From positions 124,001-188,000 of the forward strand of contig JAEPML010000005.1 of the NCBI GenBank assembly GCA_017643925.1: a stretch of 64,000 bases of DNA, written 5' to 3'. Position numbers and translations under genes: made by a program. This document shows, piece after piece, positions 1 through 7,618 of this stretch. This stretch comes from Roseibium sp. (GTDB taxonomy: Bacteria; Pseudomonadota; Alphaproteobacteria; Rhizobiales; Stappiaceae). The first letter of the stretch is position 1; each line of letters starts with the position of its first letter. The notes beneath the pieces were generated by a model, which saw only the letters and a list, made by a program, of their open reading frames with translations, had not been told where the DNA came from and did not search any database.

Positions 1-167
1 GCATGACGATCCCCAGCAATGCCCTCAAAAGTGAGGTCCAGAGCATCGACCGGTTCCGTTCGGAAATCTGCACGAGAACTGGTCTTGTAGACACCTTCAA
101 CTCTTCCCGAGATTTTGAACTTCGGGGCAATGGAGAGGTCATCGGGAAAGAGTTCGGCCTGGCTCAT
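1..167 (-). CDS. MOSC-domain protein, N-terminal part (cut by window edge)
   Basis: The minus strand opens with ATG at 165-167 and stays open to the window edge, giving the first 55 or so residues (MSQAELFPDDLSIAPKFK onward, then a GRVEGVYKT segment and an FEGIAGDRH segment). The final G-D-R-H after a strand of this kind is typical of the beginning of MOSC domains, which bind or transfer sulfur and molybdenum-cofactor groups. A GGAG lies about 9 bases before the ATG, which supports this start over the out-of-frame ATG at 178-180. The catalytic cysteine region lies outside the window, so the exact role cannot be judged. Confidence 0.7.
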   Translation of the reverse strand, partial: MSQAELFPDDLSIAPKFKISGRVEGVYKTSSRADFRTEPVDALDLTFEGIAGDRH

Positions 168-398
168 CGTTCAACTCCATGTCGGTAGGTAGAACGACGA
201 TATGCGGTTGGGCGCATTGGAACCAGCCAATCTGTTTGATGTTATTGATCACAGAAATAGATGAACCAGGCTATGCAGCCCTGGATTTCAAAGCTTTTAT
301 TTGTGCAACTTGCACAGGATTTCAACTTTGCTGCAGCGCACCAATAACGCATAATTGCAACCACAGATGATTGTCCAAATGCTCCACAGTGTGACGAA
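168..398. other. Intergenic region with divergent promoters
   Basis: About 230 bases separate the divergent MOSC gene and the PilJ-like gene. It is AT-richer than its surroundings and must hold both promoters, but I could not pick a convincing -35/-10 pair or a palindrome. The short plus-strand frames in it have no ribosome binding site and no recognisable protein character. Confidence 0.4.
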
Positions 399-1085
399 AT
401 GGAACTCAGCGAAGACATCTACGGCAAACTCATCAACATTGCCGGACGCCAGCGGATGCTCTCCCAACGCATCGGTTTTTTGCTTTTGTCAGCCTCATCG
501 CAATCAACAGGTGGTCCCATGTCGCCTGCGCTTCTGCCGATGCTGGACCGAGCCCTTGAGGACTTCTGCACCGGGCACGGGCTTTTGCTCAACGGGGACG
601 AGGACGCGGGACTGCCCAAACTCGCCTATCAGCGCATCGACGCTGTGTTGAAGACCGCCGACACGGAGTGTGGCCAACACCTGATCGAGCGGTTTGTCCA
701 TGAAGCACGCGCGTTCATTCTGAATATCGAGAAAGGCGATCTTCCTGAGCCTAAGGAACTGGCGGCATTCAGCGATCTTGTGCTTGTCGATTTGCTGCAG
801 ACACTCCAGGCCGTCGTTTCCGCGCTGGAAGAGGATTTCGCTGAAGAAATGCAGCGGCGAAGGGACAGGCGCAACGAGGAAACGCGACGTGTCATGGACG
901 CAATCCAGGAGATCCAGAAGGCATCCAAGTTTTCGCGCATGATCGCGCTCAATGCCAAGATCTCCGCGGATCGCGCCGGGCCGTTCGGCAAGGAATTCGG
1001 TGCACTGACCGAAGAACTCAAGCAGATATCAGCCGCCATTACCGACAGTTCCGAAAACATCCTGAAACATCTGGAGCGGATTTGA
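399..1085 (+). CDS. Soluble PilJ/MCP-like signalling protein
   Basis: The first 30 residues (INIAGRQRMLSQRIGFLLL) carry the hallmark of the type IV pilus methyl-accepting transducer N-terminal (PilJ) domain. The middle is helical, with a long charged coiled coil around residues 125-170. The last 60 residues contain SRMIALNAKISADRAGPFGK followed by EFGALTEELKQIS, a clear relative of the signalling hairpin tip of chemoreceptors. There is no membrane segment and no HAMP domain, and at 228 residues the protein is far shorter than a receptor. It is probably a cytoplasmic accessory to a chemosensory or pilus-like pathway. The ribosome binding site is weak, so the start is moderately sure. Two solute-binding proteins follow it. 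Confidence 0.75.
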   Translation: MELSEDIYGKLINIAGRQRMLSQRIGFLLLSASSQSTGGPMSPALLPMLDRALEDFCTGHGLLLNGDEDAGLPKLAYQRIDAVLKTADTECGQHLIERFVHEARAFILNIEKGDLPEPKELAAFSDLVLVDLLQTLQAVVSALEEDFAEEMQRRRDRRNEETRRVMDAIQEIQKASKFSRMIALNAKISADRAGPFGKEFGALTEELKQISAAITDSSENILKHLERI

Positions 1086-1252
1086 GCCACATGCTTCTGG
1101 CAAGCCCTGAGGATGTGAAGGGGCAAAAACAACCACGTCAAGAAAACGCCTGACAGTTTTACCCACTTGCGGTTCAAAGACCGGGCAGGTTTGAATCGCG
1201 GTGAATTCAACCCGGACATCAATGATGCTCGGAACTGCTGAAGGGGCAAAAC

Positions 1253-2038
1253 TTGTACAAGCGGGTCACGATCAGGATTTGGGTCGCGGTTTTCTCGATT
1301 GTCTCGGCGTGGCACCTGGCGTCCGGTTCGCCAGCCGAAGCCTCGGACATCATCCTCGTTCAGGACAATGCCTACCCGCCCTACATGTCCCAAACCGATG
1401 GGCGACCAGACGGGATTTATGCGGTCATCATCAACGAGGCCCGGAAGCGCCTCGCCAATTCCAATCTCGTGCTCCAGGCGGCTCCCTGGACCCGGGCCAC
1501 GGTGCTCGTTGAAAACGGCCGTGCCATGGGGTTGATCGGAAGTTACTACAAGCCGCAGGACAGGCCCTGGATTCGGCACTGGTCGGTCCCTTTGTACGAC
1601 GAGGAAGTCAGCGTGTTCTGCAGGCAAGGAGTTGCCAGACGCGACTGGAAATATCCGGAAGACTACAAGGGTTTGCTGTTTGGCAATGTTGCCGGGTACC
1701 GGGCTCCCGGCCCCCGTTTTTTCGAGATGGTCGAGAAGGGAGAAATCAAGCTCGAAGAGGCGCAAACCACGGAACAGAACCTGAGCAAGCTCGTGCTCGG
1801 GCGTATCGACTGCTACGTGGTGGAAAGGCTTGCAACAGAAATGCTGATCCGTGAGAAAGGCTATGACAATGTCGATATCGTGGGCACCGCCTCGATCGAA
1901 CCAGCCTATGTCGGCTTTTCAGACAAGTGGACGGGACCAGATGCAGACGCGTTCATTCGTGACTTTGACCGGACCCTGAAGACCATGAAAGCAGATGGAA
2001 CAATCGACCGCATCGTCGCCTCCTTTACCGGAAGCTGA
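1253..2038 (+). CDS. Periplasmic solute-binding protein, family 3
   Basis: A signal peptide (hydrophobic stretch at about residues 8-24, Ala-rich cleavage region near EAS) leads into DIILVQDNAYPPYM and GRPDGIYAVIINEA. That is the start of the bacterial extracellular solute-binding protein 3 fold used for amino acids and related ligands. The downstream text (VLVENGRAMGLIGSYY, LVLGRIDCYVVERLATEML) fits the two-lobed fold. The 261-residue length is normal. The start is TTG at 1253, preceded by AAGGGG at 1241-1246. No permease or ATPase gene lies nearby, so it may serve as a sensor or work with transporter parts encoded elsewhere. The next gene, another binding-protein-like gene, is convergent. 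Confidence 0.8.
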   Translation: MYKRVTIRIWVAVFSIVSAWHLASGSPAEASDIILVQDNAYPPYMSQTDGRPDGIYAVIINEARKRLANSNLVLQAAPWTRATVLVENGRAMGLIGSYYKPQDRPWIRHWSVPLYDEEVSVFCRQGVARRDWKYPEDYKGLLFGNVAGYRAPGPRFFEMVEKGEIKLEEAQTTEQNLSKLVLGRIDCYVVERLATEMLIREKGYDNVDIVGTASIEPAYVGFSDKWTGPDADAFIRDFDRTLKTMKADGTIDRIVASFTGS

Positions 2039-2051
2039 CACTCTCGATCGG

Positions 2052-2921
2052 TCAGAACATATGCCAGAAACTGTCCGGTATGGCGCGCTGTCGCTCTGTC
2101 ATGAGTAGGTTGTCTATTTCGAATGTCATTCTGTCTCTGGGGTTGGCGTCCTCAATGACCGCGCGGATGGCCGGGTGGGCATTGAAATTGGCCATGAAAG
2201 CGCCGCTGTCATAAGCTTCTCTCAGCCCTGTCTCCAACAGATCCCCGAGTTTCTTGTCCTGCTTGCGGACGTAGAACAGGTAATCAAACCGGTAGCGAAC
2301 CATCACATGTGGGTCGACCTCCAGGTTCTCGTATTGCGGTTTTCGAATGCCGATTTCGACATAGGCTTCATGAATGCCACGATTGAACGTATTGATGCGC
2401 CCCTTTGACAACATGCGCCAAAGGTTTTCGTAGACTTCCTGTTGAACATTGAAGCCGGCTGCCTCGAAAATATCGGTGTCCGGCCAGCCGATCCCCGACC
2501 CAACGATAGCCTGGTCCTGAAGAGCCTTGAGCGACGTTATGCTCGCAAGATTTTCGGCAAAGTCGTTGTTGGTGATGAATATCCGGTGCCCGAGCAACCC
2601 GCGGGACAACGGGATATCGATCTGCCGGAAACGGGCCTCGCGCTCAGCCGAAAAGCCACTGAAAAAGACATTGAACTCAGCGCGTCCTGCCTCCAGTTCG
2701 AGAAAGGCCCTCTCCTGGGGCATGGTCAGCGGAACGATCTCGAGGGCAACCTTCTGCCCGCTATGAGCCAGGGCCAATCTCAATACCGATATTTCGTAGG
2801 CAAACACCTCGGGTCCAGCTCCCAAAAGGCCCAACTTCACTTTCACCGTTTCTTCCGCACGCACGGCTCCGTGGGCAAGAAGATGAACAAGCAAGAACAA
2901 CCAGACGAACGCGCCGCGCAT
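2052..2921 (-). CDS. Exported periplasmic binding-protein-like protein
   Basis: The protein starts with a signal peptide (MRGAFVWLFLLVHLLAHG, cleavage near VRA-EE). It continues as a two-lobed binding-protein-like sequence with MPQERAFLELEAGRAEFNVFF and a region (LSRGLLGHRIFITNNDFA) typical of this fold. It is 289 residues long. AGAGAGG about 6 bases before the ATG supports the start. It lies tail to tail with the family 3 binding protein and has no transporter partners here. The upstream region carries two perfect inverted repeats (see 2934 and 2963) that could be operators. The ligand is unknown. Confidence 0.7.
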   Translation of the reverse strand: MRGAFVWLFLLVHLLAHGAVRAEETVKVKLGLLGAGPEVFAYEISVLRLALAHSGQKVALEIVPLTMPQERAFLELEAGRAEFNVFFSGFSAEREARFRQIDIPLSRGLLGHRIFITNNDFAENLASITSLKALQDQAIVGSGIGWPDTDIFEAAGFNVQQEVYENLWRMLSKGRINTFNRGIHEAYVEIGIRKPQYENLEVDPHVMVRYRFDYLFYVRKQDKKLGDLLETGLREAYDSGAFMANFNAHPAIRAVIEDANPRDRMTFEIDNLLMTERQRAIPDSFWHMF

Positions 2922-2933
2922 TGCAGCCTCTCT

Positions 2934-2946
2934 ATTACCCGGTAAT
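2934..2946. promoter_or_regulatory. Inverted repeat ATTACC-C-GGTAAT upstream of binding-protein gene
   Basis: ATTACC and GGTAAT are perfect 6-base arms around one base, 13 bases before the ATG of the minus-strand binding-protein gene. The site overlaps the 5' leader, so it could be an operator. No regulator gene is adjacent. Confidence 0.35.
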
Positions 2947-2962
2947 GCGCACTTGGGAGCAA

Positions 2963-2981
2963 TACCAATTGTCGATTGGTA
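2963..2981. promoter_or_regulatory. Inverted repeat TACCAAT-n5-ATTGGTA
   Basis: Perfect 7-base arms with the 5-base spacer TGTCG, 42 bases upstream of the binding-protein ATG at 2921. The spacing and symmetry suit a dimeric repressor or activator site. Function is inferred only from symmetry and position. Confidence 0.4.
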
Positions 2982-3084
2982 CTAAGAGAGAAGCAGAGAT
3001 AGACGGTTTTTCCAATTGCGAGATTTAGCAAGCGATGCCCATGCAGGGGCTTTTCCTCTGATTTCTTGTATCAACCAGCCAAAC

Positions 3085-3114
3085 AAAAAAGCCCCGCAGC
3101 GACTGCGGGGCTTT
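3085..3114 (-). terminator. Rho-independent terminator of the Tyr/Pro-rich protein gene
   Basis: On the minus strand a perfect 12-base stem (CAAAG side at 3114, GCCCCGCAG/CTGCGGGGC core) with a 3-base loop is followed by a run of six T. It sits 18 bases after the stop of the gene at 3132. Confidence 0.9.
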
Positions 3115-3131
3115 GACGTTGATCATCCGGG

Positions 3132-3956
3132 TTACTGAAGTTTCACCGTGCACACCATCTGGGTATGTTGCGAGTTGATCCAGCAATTGGGCGGCAACGG
3201 GCCGGTCGGGATTGGGTAGTAGTAATAGACCGGTTGCTGGTTGGCATTTGCAATTGCCGCACCTGTTGCGACACCTGCCGCATAGGCCGCTCCCGGGTGG
3301 TAATAAGGTCCATAGGGCGGGTAAGGCGGATACGGACGATAAGGCGGATAGTAGGGGTGGTACGGGTGATGCCATGCCCGGCAGCGCGGATCCTGTGGCG
3401 AGTGGTAGCAATAGGGGCCGTAAGGCTCAAAGCCGACGGATCCAGGCGCTGTTGCCGTTTTTCCATGATGACGGTTATGCGGACGGGCGCTTCGGTCAAT
3501 GAACAGGGCAACTCCCTTGGCGCTGTCAGGCAGCTCGCCGCGCAACACCTTCACACCGTAAACAACCGACGATCCATCGGTTTTCGCGGAGGTCAATTCC
3601 ACCAAAGCAGGTGCCTTGTCAGTCTGACTGAGTATACTGACCACCGCATTGGGCGGATTGCCCTTGAAACCGTCATCCGTATCCCAGAAGCTCGAGAAAT
3701 CAGCGTTCGATATCTGTCCACCAACGCGGTAAGGCCGGTCACTGAAATAAAGAACGCCCGTATTGGCGTCGGTCAGCGTCAGTGACGTGCCGTCGAAGGA
3801 CATTTCACCGGCCTGTTGGACAAAGTCGTAGGTGGGCGGCGGGGTCGGATCCGCGTTCACGGGCTGAGCTTCCTGGGCCTGAGCTCCAACGGCTGTCAGC
3901 CCGGCAATCAATCCGGCGCTGACCAACATTCCTCGGGTCAATCTTAAACAGGTCAT
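3132..3956 (-). CDS. Exported hypothetical protein with Tyr/Pro-rich segment
   Basis: A signal peptide (MTCLRLTRGMLVSAGLIAGL, cleavage near AQA-QE) is followed by a globular region to about residue 165. Then comes a low-complexity stretch of about 35 residues built from PY, YPPY and HPYYP units, and a tail ending with two cysteines (PNCWINSQ, MVCTVKLQ). I do not recognise the globular part. The start at 3956 is chosen because AGGAGGT stands 9 bases before it; the reading frame extends 40 codons further upstream without a better signal. The gene has its own strong terminator. Surface or envelope location is likely; the role is unknown. Confidence 0.8.
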   Translation of the reverse strand: MTCLRLTRGMLVSAGLIAGLTAVGAQAQEAQPVNADPTPPPTYDFVQQAGEMSFDGTSLTLTDANTGVLYFSDRPYRVGGQISNADFSSFWDTDDGFKGNPPNAVVSILSQTDKAPALVELTSAKTDGSSVVYGVKVLRGELPDSAKGVALFIDRSARPHNRHHGKTATAPGSVGFEPYGPYCYHSPQDPRCRAWHHPYHPYYPPYRPYPPYPPYGPYYHPGAAYAAGVATGAAIANANQQPVYYYYPIPTGPLPPNCWINSQHTQMVCTVKLQ

Positions 3957-4179
3957 TCTTGAGTACCTCCTACCGGGCCAAGCGGGGTGCCCGGGTATTG
4001 ATGCCCCAAACTTGCATAGGCTTCCGTTTGCAATTGTGATGCACAACACATTCCTGCGGTTGCACATGGTCAACATCGCCTGAAATGTGGCGCTTCAATT
4101 GCAGCGGGAACAAGGCATTGCGATGAAACTTCTGTAAGGTGCTCCCGAGGAAGGTCCGACACCTGTGCCCTGAATAGCT

Positions 4180-6264
4180 TCAGGCCTTTACCGAAACGCC
4201 CCTGAAGGCTTCGGACCAGATTGCGTCCTGCCTCAGACGCTCAATGCAGCGAATGATCTTTCTTGCGTAGTAGAGCATGGCTACCCAGTCGGCCAGCAGG
4301 TCGGGATTGTCGAAAGCAGACACAGGAAGGGCAGCCATCCACTCGTCGCTCAAGCCGTCTGTTTTCCTGGCCTCTTCCCCCGCCAGCACGGACCTGAATT
4401 CTTCCTGGATACGGGCATCCAGCCTGACGATCAGTTTGGCAATCTCCGCAGCCGCCTCGTCCGCGGACGCTTCGGCAAGCACGGAGGCATGAACCTGACG
4501 ATAGAGAACGACATAATCCGCAAGCACGATCACCAGCACATCCAGGCCGTTGGCGCTGGAGGATACGGAAGACCAGGGTGCCTGTTCAATGCGATAGGTC
4601 TTTACGGTTGCCTTCAAGTTGGCCGCGTCCCGCCGCAAGTCGAGATAGGACGACCTGTTTTCCTCGCCATCCGTGCTCGCGACCTGAAGATATTCGGCAC
4701 ACGTGCGGAGAAACTTCCCGGACAATTCCTGGAGCCCGGCGCCGCTGCGCTTCGGAAAGAGTACCCACGCGGCCCCCAGACCGAGACACGCGCCGATCAC
4801 CGTGTCGTAGATCCTTGACCAAAGCTCCAGGATGGACACACCTTCAAGCGCCTGGAGACCGACGACGACAACGAAGCTGATGATCCCGGCAGCGACGGTA
4901 TAGCTGCGCTCGATGAAAACAAGGATCACCGGGATTGCGATGAGAACGAGCCCGGTGCGCATTTCCGGCAGTTTTGCCAGAAGCGGGGACAAGGACATTG
5001 CAACCAGCACCCCTATCGCCGTACCCGCCGTGCGCTGGAAGGTCTTTTGCGCGGTCGGGCCCAGGTTGCTGCACAGGATCACGATGACAGTCAAGGTGAT
5101 CCAGTAGGCGTGGCTTAGCTCAAACATCGTGCCTATGGCATAGGCCAGCGCGGCTGCCGCTCCCGCCTGAAGCGCGAGCCACCAGGACAATCGCTGCCAC
5201 CAGGGCAATCCCGCGCCGCCGGCAGCAGTGTCCGGCTTCACCGCCAGCGGATCCCTGGTTCTCACTGCAACGAGCAACCGCTTGTAGGCTTGCGCAATCC
5301 TGAGGGTATGAAACGCGTCCTTTCGTGAGCCTTCCCGGTCCGGGTGCGCCCAGGCAAGGTCAATCCCGACAGTATCAGCTGTCTTCTCCCCCCTGATGTT
5401 GCGCACCAGGTGCCGCGTTGCCTCTGCAAACCCCTTGCTGCCATCAAGAGAGCGCCGTGCCTCGACCGACAATCCGGACATGGCATCATGCACCACTTCC
5501 AGGGCCAACTGGGTCATCGCAGCGGTCTCCGGGGACATCCCTTTGACCGTTCCATCTCCTGTCATGAGATCGGAGCAAAGGCGCAGTTCCTTGCGAAGCT
5601 CGGTCATGCGTGCGGGTGAGAGCGGAGGTGTGGTGTTGCCCGATAGCGATCCTTGGCACGCCTCAATGTCATCGGCCGTCAGATTTCGAAGTCTTGTCTC
5701 TATCCGGCCGTATGTTGTCACCGGATCGGGGCGCCACAGGCCGATCCTGACTAGCAGGGCGACAGCAACACCCAGGATAGCCATGAGAGGCAGCCAAATC
5801 CCGGGTGAATGCGGCTGGCTTGACATGATCACGAACAACCATCCGATCGCGATCATCCGTCCGGCCCGTGCCCCAAAGGGCCCCAGACCATCCAGGGAGA
5901 AACCGAACGCGATAATCATGATCCATGTGATCTTAAGGACCTCAGGCGCCTGATCAGCGGCGATCGAACCAACCAGAGCCCCGATGCCAAACAACCCTGT
6001 CATGAGGCATCCAAGCCGCAGGATGTCGTGCGCCTCCTGCCGCCGAGTCGCAATGGGCGTGAAGAGTAGACAATGTGCACCGGATGCAGCCGCGAGCACG
6101 GACATTGAGAAAGCCGAGATGCTGGACTGCGACTGGGCCAGCAGGCTGGCAAGGTAGGCGGCAACCACTACCGTCAGCATCAGGTGAATGCCGCGCACGA
6201 GACGCAACGCGCCGGGGTCAAAACGCGAAAGGTGTTCAAACCACGCGGACATCAATCGAAGCAT
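4180..6264 (-). CDS. FUSC-family membrane protein (aromatic acid/fusaric acid type efflux)
   Basis: About 695 residues with two blocks of predicted membrane helices (roughly residues 20-170 and 365-510), separated by and followed by soluble regions. This is the layout of FUSC/YccS/AaeB-type inner membrane proteins linked to efflux of aromatic acids or toxic compounds. Phrases such as LSHAYWITLTVIVILCSNLG and QKTFQRTAGTAIGVLVAM are characteristic of the second FUSC block. The chosen start (MLRLMSAWFEHL) has GGAG about 11 bases upstream; ATG at 6252 is an alternative. No membrane-fusion partner gene is adjacent, so a role in efflux is not certain. Confidence 0.85.
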   Translation of the reverse strand: MLRLMSAWFEHLSRFDPGALRLVRGIHLMLTVVVAAYLASLLAQSQSSISAFSMSVLAAASGAHCLLFTPIATRRQEAHDILRLGCLMTGLFGIGALVGSIAADQAPEVLKITWIMIIAFGFSLDGLGPFGARAGRMIAIGWLFVIMSSQPHSPGIWLPLMAILGVAVALLVRIGLWRPDPVTTYGRIETRLRNLTADDIEACQGSLSGNTTPPLSPARMTELRKELRLCSDLMTGDGTVKGMSPETAAMTQLALEVVHDAMSGLSVEARRSLDGSKGFAEATRHLVRNIRGEKTADTVGIDLAWAHPDREGSRKDAFHTLRIAQAYKRLLVAVRTRDPLAVKPDTAAGGAGLPWWQRLSWWLALQAGAAAALAYAIGTMFELSHAYWITLTVIVILCSNLGPTAQKTFQRTAGTAIGVLVAMSLSPLLAKLPEMRTGLVLIAIPVILVFIERSYTVAAGIISFVVVVGLQALEGVSILELWSRIYDTVIGACLGLGAAWVLFPKRSGAGLQELSGKFLRTCAEYLQVASTDGEENRSSYLDLRRDAANLKATVKTYRIEQAPWSSVSSSANGLDVLVIVLADYVVLYRQVHASVLAEASADEAAAEIAKLIVRLDARIQEEFRSVLAGEEARKTDGLSDEWMAALPVSAFDNPDLLADWVAMLYYARKIIRCIERLRQDAIWSEAFRGVSVKA

Positions 6265-6575
6265 CGGGCGAACATCTCCACTCCCTCGGCAGGGTTCTTG
6301 CTCACCAGCTACATCAAACGGTCTTTCAGTCCCGCGCAAGTCCCTTGTCGCAAAACCCGATGAGTTCCACGCAATTCATCACGAAGCAGGGTAACGGTCC
6401 GGGTTCCCCCGGGGGTTTTGCCACACAATCATTGCGAAGTTTCAGAGCGTGCCTGTCGCCCCAGTCTCGTTTCGCGCCGATAATCGGTCCAAGAGACCTG
6501 CCATGCGCGATCGCCACCTCTTTGCGCTGGAACGGATACAATTCCCAAATCGGTCGCTTGATAGCGCGCCTTCAG
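6265..6575. other. Intergenic region, no gene seen
   Basis: About 310 bases between two minus-strand genes. It holds the leader of the FUSC gene and the 3' flank of the EEP gene. A C/G-run near 6397-6416 (GGTTCCCCCGGGGGTTTT) could fold weakly, but the pairing is too short for a confident terminator. The short frames here show no protein character. Confidence 0.4.
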
Positions 6576-7547
6576 TCAGAAATTCGAGGCACGTGCGTTT
6601 GCAGTCTCAAACTGAAAATCGGCGTAAAGTGGCCAGTGATCCGACCCCAGGTCTGCGCCTCGTTCACACTGGCTGGCTGTCAGCGCCCCTTTGATGAACA
6701 TGTGATCCAGCTCCAGCCCAAGGCCGGGGACCGGTATCAACCAGGTGGGCGTCCATCTGGTACCGCAGACAACCTTTTTCACCTGGGTCTTCTCCTGAAA
6801 GTTTCGCATTTGCGGCGCCCAGGAGACCGCGTTCATATCCCCCGCGACCAGCACGGGCCCTGAGGTTGATGCAACACGGTCGGCCAGGGTGTTCAATATT
6901 GCCATCTGCCTGAGATAGTAGTCATGCGTGATCGGGGGTGGCGTGTGCAACGCAAATGCCGTCAGGCAATTGAACTGCCCCTGAAGACAGTATCGCACCT
7001 GTATTATGGCTGCCGGATTGCGATTGACGGCAATTATTTGCAGAGCTTGCGGTGGTACGCGCGACAGGATGACTGCGCTTGGTTGACCAACGACGGCATG
7101 TTCCGGCCGGCCCGCAATCTGGCTCAGACCGGTGAAGCGGGATGCCAGCGTTTCAAGTGCCGAAGAGGGCAGCTCGGTCAATACGATCAGGTCAAAGGGG
7201 TTTTCCTGATGGATGTCGGCCAGTCGATCCAGTGCGTTTTTGTTGCCAAACACATTTGCGGTCGCGACACGTAACGATGTGCCCGGCATTTCGGCGGATT
7301 GCGCAAAACGGGTCCCGTTCAAGATGTCCATCTGCCACAGGGCGACCGACATACAAACAAGCGCAAGCAGGGCTGCACCATATCTTTTGAAAAAATCGAA
7401 GAACACCACGAGACAAAGGCCCGCCAGCACAAACTGTGCCTGGAACTGCCCCAACAGGTCCAGCGGCCAGCCGGCTGAGGCTGCAAAGGAAAGTGCCGTC
7501 GCAATGATCAGGCACACAAGCAAGAAGACAAGAATCCGGTAGATCAT
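6576..7547 (-). CDS. Membrane-anchored endonuclease/exonuclease/phosphatase-family protein
   Basis: Three hydrophobic segments at about residues 3-25, 36-53 and 58-76 anchor the protein. An EEP-fold domain runs from about residue 90 to the end. Visible motifs are VATANVFGNKNAL (strand with metal-site Asn), VLTELPS (Glu ligand), LVAGDMNAVSWAPQ (Asp/Asn catalytic pair) and GSDHWPLYADF (Asp-His pair at the C-terminus). Family members cut phosphodiester bonds in DNA, lipids or nucleotides; the substrate cannot be read from sequence. At 323 residues it matches the usual three-helix-plus-EEP form. It lies downstream of ettA but the ettA terminator separates them. Confidence 0.85.
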   Translation of the reverse strand: MIYRILVFLLVCLIIATALSFAASAGWPLDLLGQFQAQFVLAGLCLVVFFDFFKRYGAALLALVCMSVALWQMDILNGTRFAQSAEMPGTSLRVATANVFGNKNALDRLADIHQENPFDLIVLTELPSSALETLASRFTGLSQIAGRPEHAVVGQPSAVILSRVPPQALQIIAVNRNPAAIIQVRYCLQGQFNCLTAFALHTPPPITHDYYLRQMAILNTLADRVASTSGPVLVAGDMNAVSWAPQMRNFQEKTQVKKVVCGTRWTPTWLIPVPGLGLELDHMFIKGALTASQCERGADLGSDHWPLYADFQFETANARASNF

Positions 7548-7564
7548 GCTCAGACAATAGCAAC

Positions 7565-7592
7565 AAAAAAGGCGGTCTCATGGACCGCCTTT
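7565..7592 (-). terminator. Rho-independent terminator of ettA
   Basis: Minus-strand stem AAAGGCGGTC/GACCGCCTTT (10 base pairs, 5-base loop) followed by six T, 26 bases after the ettA stop. Confidence 0.9.
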
Positions 7593-7618
7593 CAGGAATT
7601 CCTGTGCAAATGAAGCCT

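Noticed and set aside
629-1765. A 378-residue minus-strand frame across 0.6-1.8 kb
   Set aside because: It overlaps the PilJ-like gene and the solute-binding protein, both with clear family features, and shows none itself.
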